From: Bacteroidia bacterium
GTDB taxonomy: Bacteria; Bacteroidota; Bacteroidia; Bacteroidales; P3
Direction: 5' to 3'
NCBI GenBank assembly: GCA_025999775.1
Contig: BNXT01000057.1
Location: 1-7,603, forward strand
DNA: 7,603 nt
Both the position numbers and the translations under genes were made by a program. The notes below the pieces were generated by a model that had not been told where the DNA came from, searched no databases, and saw only the letters and a list, made by a program, of their open reading frames with translations. Below, piece by piece: positions 6,701-7,603 of the stretch. How positions within the stretch are numbered: the stretch's first letter is position 1; each line of letters opens with the position of its first letter.

Positions 6701-7603
6701 TCTTTATGACAAGTTCTTCATCACCAAAGAAAGCTTGCGGTACCGTATCATAAATTGTAAGACCTGTACTATCTTTGCCTATACTGTCTATACTAACTTG
6801 TTGCACCGTATAGGTAGGCGCTACCTGATAATAATAGCCCCATTCGGCATTGAAGCGCACCGTATCCGAATGTACAATCGTATCCATACGAAAATTATCC
6901 ACCGCATTAGTGTCAGTAATAGGAACCGTGCGATACTCATTCCAATCGCGGACGCTGGTTTTGAACATACGGTCATCATTCACAGGCGACGAAGTTAAAT
7001 CCAAGATTTCTAATTTGTTGTAAATCGGTGAACTATAACCCTGTACATTGATATTCTGTATCTCATATTGCTCCGGATATACATACGCTACATATTCGCC
7101 GGTTATCGGACTAACGCATATTTTGATGTCATTGCCATGGATGAGCATCACCGTAGTATCCTGTCGTAAATGAACACTGTCACTCAGCGTCCATTCTCCT
7201 TGATTGTGAAGTATCGTATCTTTGTGCGCTATGGAAGATGTATCTAAGGTATATTGAACTTTGTTTGCATGTAAAATCAAGGTATCAGCTCCGATGTTGT
7301 TGCGTCGCTCTCCAAAACCGGATGGTTTGTCATTCTCAGTCTTACCGCCTACAATATGTCCTATCAATTTAACACGCGTATTATCTTTAAAATTGAATTT
7401 TCGGTCATCAAAATAATTGACATTTTGTCCATTTTCCAATGCCAATCCATCGTTTACAAACGTATGTCCTGTTTTGACTACTTTTACTTCATGTACGCCA
7501 ATAGGCACTTCGATTTCATAATATCCATCAACATCACTACTTATGATCTTTGTGCCTTTCATCATGGTTGCGCCGTCCACTGTGAAATTACAGCCTTCAA
7601 CCG
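726..7603 (-). CDS. Giant multidomain T9SS-sorted surface protein with two LamG domains (5' partial)
   Basis: The frame is open across the right edge. Codons upstream of the GTG at 7580 read V-E-G-C-N-F-T and continue a domain, so that GTG is not the start, and the true start and any signal peptide lie outside. It ends with TAA at 726-728. Counting the codon at 7601 as residue 1, the 2,291 visible residues run: carboxypeptidase-regulatory-like sandwich (1-60); a long region of unknown fold with motifs HDPPGSKSY (from 451), DVFVGNSTN (near 557) and GGRTSCPYEGE (near 854); Ig-like SbsA/Big_5 half (about 1131-1178); two LamG domains (about 1185-1618); second Ig-like half (about 1638-1703); BACON-like domain (about 1705-1802); WTV..SMT domain (from 1805); GWNW/GWNH repeats (about 1925-2084); type A sorting domain (about 2220-2291). 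The sorting domain implies periplasmic transit, export by T9SS and cleavage or anchoring at the surface. LamG, Ig-like and BACON modules suggest adhesion or glycan binding. No catalytic motif was recognised, so the substrate is unknown. Confidence 0.93.
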   Translation of the reverse strand, partial: VEGCNFTVDGATMMKGTKIISSDVDGYYEIEVPIGVHEVKVVKTGHTFVNDGLALENGQNVNYFDDRKFNFKDNTRVKLIGHIVGGKTENDKPSGFGERRNNIGADTLILHANKVQYTLDTSSIAHKDTILHNQGEWTLSDSVHLRQDTTVMLIHGNDIKICVSPITGEYVAYVYPEQYEIQNINVQGYSSPIYNKLEILDLTSSPVNDDRMFKTSVRDWNEYRTVPITDTNAVDNFRMDTIVHSDTVRFNAEWGYYYQVAPTYTVQQVSIDSIGKDSTGLTIYDTVPQAFFGDEELVIKNQYTGEVDTVTLWNGSSYLFASPECSGAVFRQMELYYFSLFAHEEYVNYKTGITDFVPLKGGDVQVFSDIAMDSKRAISLDTQGRAIYAFLGGMPELINGIRTISTIVTIGSISYYSNFGSTGMTAYLLGQESTGNDFMTYGPDDIKMVVHDPPGSKSYAFIEKGSMTSKTIDQSVTHTMNEDIGVLFSNGATITTAIVMGIGTAVATAIESKVVLEADIGIKGVQKWGEGDKVTEVTTFTERVTTAADAAHVGHGADVFVGNSTNILYGLTNAITILRKDARGSDAVTLDSVGDYAICRTQGFNLGQTFGTTFFFTEQEIENMKIPQWKDYIKNKLLPMNTPVDSFAIDYPVYRSLVPDTDPNYGKPNTDPKSYEIIEPAGWNPKQLKPGITDENRTGTSADSVTLAQDSILICYTQIELWTQALSKNEAAKINLSKANFSGEESNFSFGGGAKIEHTVNSSHDTIHTSPHMSSFSPYVAGKLGFGINALGVVIHTAESYTYETSYNVIDEDKTTIINGFVLQEDGTLDELSVDYGWTDLAYGVSTVAFKTLGGRTSCPYEGERKTKYFEPDAHILSYATMQIEKPQLTVKGGVYRVQVPASKAAVFTLELGNVSESNDQVSYTLKLDEGSNPHGAIVKIDGAVLTSAGRTFSIPGTSTMEKTMTIEKGPDSSNYEGIRLILASNCQGSIKDSREFTVEFTPACSDVNLKTPQNNWVLNTTTGSVLNVEIDNFDRNYANFGHIELSRRSVGETQWHNVMNFYTDSARFNSAQGTKLFASGASIQYAWELTSLFDGLYELQAKTVCETPAGGVGGFISESRTDIIAGLKDMVRPTVFGKAQPTDGLLRGTDNIMIQFNKDINEAMVTRQNFSIRGVQNQSLTNHSTSLHLDGVLTNYMSTEAEINLSNKSFTIEMWLKRNALGAGVIFQHGIGADALTIGFNENNKLQVTMGDSVYTTKFAVTDLTQWGSYDIVYNANNAENRTLTVYFAMGSTDSVNVIGENIGAYNGDGIVMLGYNSTAQFDVHGLAIWGIVRATRQIAVDNSVILGGHEVGLLAYWPINEGEGNIVEDKVRSKHGRLYGATWKILPEGRSLYFGGTSAFGMPVSSTVAIDKDNDFSVEFWFKTAQLNGTLFSSGVGNGQDYVTDGKLSVYLKNGYLVMATNGITYPTFTPEPNDQASKDIFRYKTVNDNQWHHFVFSVNRKSMTNVYVDRNLIGSVESTMIGTLRNDSMYLGKLRWITEDNGIMVSHDSSYYTGYIDEFRVWNMALSQEFINVHRNLRLLGDELGLIAYYPFERYVIDVYDNMVLDTSALAYGNQVAGSTTPPSVNTASVSSEIAPIKDHGPIVDYGFNIITNKDKVILELTDESTHIEKTHITITAKDVQDLHGNLMASSYNWNAYIDRSFLKWANNTLRATKKNDDNFSLTAKIVNSGGKNEPFEITGYPSWLTVHPSKGVVSPESSMDITFTVQDGLNPGSYEDIITLEGEYSDYLYLTVNVGADKPLWTVNPKEYDNSMTFIGQLKINGLFSSDPEDMIGAFIDGVCMGVASPKYVEQFDRWQVALNVHCSRGAPIIEFRIWDASHGRIYAPVTPIGQYFLANNLIGSSVSPMLFETQGTVINPIELETGWNWVSFNTVSPVLQSITTLMAGITNALQIKDQQQGDFSSYKTNPDGSGYWTKQKLNGTDFQNNQMYKIQMRGNSILAYSGTPVDVETTSINLQSGWNHIGYTPQVNMTVEEAFSRANPQEGDLVKNQYGFALYSQHYGWDGSLQYLRPGQGYMYRTTVKRSYYYPSTTILSNPNVANESETLNKKEALAYANNLSLIGEIEGKQGSKAKVIAKVNGELRGSANLSNTNENQRCYLTVHGDVDKENIRFYVEENGEETPLYIKDVPLTTLPYQSNALYGTSQMPVVFTLEEPTVQGELTVYPNPVENGVITVLNGDNTLKIYSSIGILLETVTLKGVQQTVDISYLPAGSYFIKSGNKVAKIVKL
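729..945 (-). other. T9SS type A C-terminal sorting domain of the giant protein
   Basis: The last ~72 residues have the three usual blocks of this domain: V-Y-P-N-P followed by V-E-N-G-V-I-T-V, then L-K-I-Y-S-S-I-G-I-L-L-E, then D-I-S-Y-L-P-A-G-S-Y-F-I-K, with a final K-V-A-K-I-V-K-L. In known T9SS cargo this domain is recognised in the periplasm, then removed by the PorU sortase, with attachment to a surface glycolipid in species that anchor type A cargo. The match is strong by eye. It fixes both the secretion route and the host phylum. Confidence 0.93.
1350..1830 (-). other. Two tandem GWNW/GWNH repeats in the giant protein
   Basis: Two related units of ~90 residues precede the sorting domain. 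The first has L-E-T-G-W-N-W-V-S-F-N, then Q-Q-G-D-F-S-S-Y, G-S-G-Y-W and Q-M-Y-K-I-Q-M. The second has L-Q-S-G-W-N-H-I-G-Y, then Q-E-G-D-L-V-K-N-Q, G-W-D-G-S-L and G-Q-G-Y-M-Y-R-T. The order of a Gly-Trp-Asn opening, a Gly-Asp centre and an aromatic 'Q/GYMY' end is the same in both, so they are probably an internal duplication of a beta-rich unit. Confidence 0.65.
1860..2195 (-). other. WTV..P..Y..SMT domain of the giant protein, homologous to the downstream lipoprotein
   Basis: The domain starts at Trp1805 with W-T-V-N-P-K-E-Y-D-N-S-M-T and continues with S-S-D-P, I-G-A-F-I-D-G-V-C-M-G, R-W-Q-V-A-L-N-V and I-I-E-F-R-I-W. It recurs, in my recollection, in large Bacteroidota surface proteins, but I cannot assign it a family name from sequence alone. 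Its relation to the lipoprotein at 284-712 is visible directly, including the shared Cys-x-Gly. Role unknown. Confidence 0.75.
2750..3425 (-). other. LamG / concanavalin-A-like domain 2 of the giant protein
   Basis: This is a second copy directly following the first: S-L-Y-F-G-G-T-S-A-F, D-F-S-V-E-F-W-F-K (Trp at residue 1423), W-H-H-F-V-F-S-V-N, N-V-Y-V-D-R-N-L-I-G, Y-I-D-E-F-R-V-W-N-M-A-L (Trp at 1565) and G-L-I-A-Y-Y-P-F. It is the more canonical of the two copies, with the W-H-H-F and D-E-F-R-V-W signatures intact. The copies have clearly diverged, which argues against a very recent duplication. Confidence 0.87.
3445..4050 (-). other. LamG / concanavalin-A-like domain 1 of the giant protein
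   Basis: The segment begins S-L-H-L-D-G-V-L-T-N-Y-M, then F-T-I-E-M-W-L-K-R (Trp at residue 1216), and ends with G-L-A-I-W-G-I-V-R, the repeat-boundary stretch G-L-L-A-Y-W-P-I-N-E-G-E-G-N and H-G-R-L-Y-G-A-T-W. These are typical of LamG-like jelly-roll domains in large bacterial surface proteins, where they usually bind carbohydrate or other surface ligands. The ligand here cannot be told from sequence. Confidence 0.82.

Noticed and set aside
7578..7580. GTG as the start codon of the giant gene
   Set aside because: The frame stays open upstream to the window edge, and the preceding residues (V-E-G-C-N-F-T) join smoothly to the carboxypeptidase-regulatory-like domain. The true start must lie outside the window.

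Overview
This window looks like an accessory, cell-surface locus of a Bacteroidota genome, probably order Bacteroidales. The evidence is a type A C-terminal sorting domain of the type IX secretion system (T9SS), a lipoprotein with acidic residues just after its lipid-attachment cysteine, an A-rich leader in place of a purine-rich Shine-Dalgarno, and moderate-to-low GC judged by eye. No rRNA, tRNA, CRISPR array, transposase or other mobile-element gene is visible.

Layout, from right to left because both genes are on the minus strand. Positions 7603 to 726 hold one uninterrupted reading frame of 2,291 visible residues whose 5' end lies outside the window. It encodes a giant modular surface or secreted protein. 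In order it has a carboxypeptidase-regulatory-like beta sandwich, a long conserved-looking region of about 1,000 residues that I cannot assign to a fold, the first half of an SbsA/Big_5-type Ig-like domain, two LamG (concanavalin-A-like) domains, the second half of the Ig-like domain, a BACON-like Ig domain, a WTV..P..Y..SMT domain, two 'GWNW/GWNH' repeats, and the T9SS sorting domain.

Thirteen bases after that stop codon, positions 712 to 284 encode a 142-residue lipoprotein. Its whole mature part resembles the WTV..P..Y..SMT domain of the giant protein. The two genes are almost certainly co-transcribed. The simplest reading is that both products reach the cell surface by different routes (T9SS for the giant, lipoprotein export for the small one) and carry the same module, perhaps to bind the same ligand or each other. 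That last step is inference.

Positions 1 to 283 hold no gene that I can support. They contain a long imperfect hairpin (34-95), a smaller one (103-126), a short A-rich direct repeat at the left edge and a 7-bp tandem repeat (190-208). This resembles a dispersed intergenic repeat or a composite terminator region.
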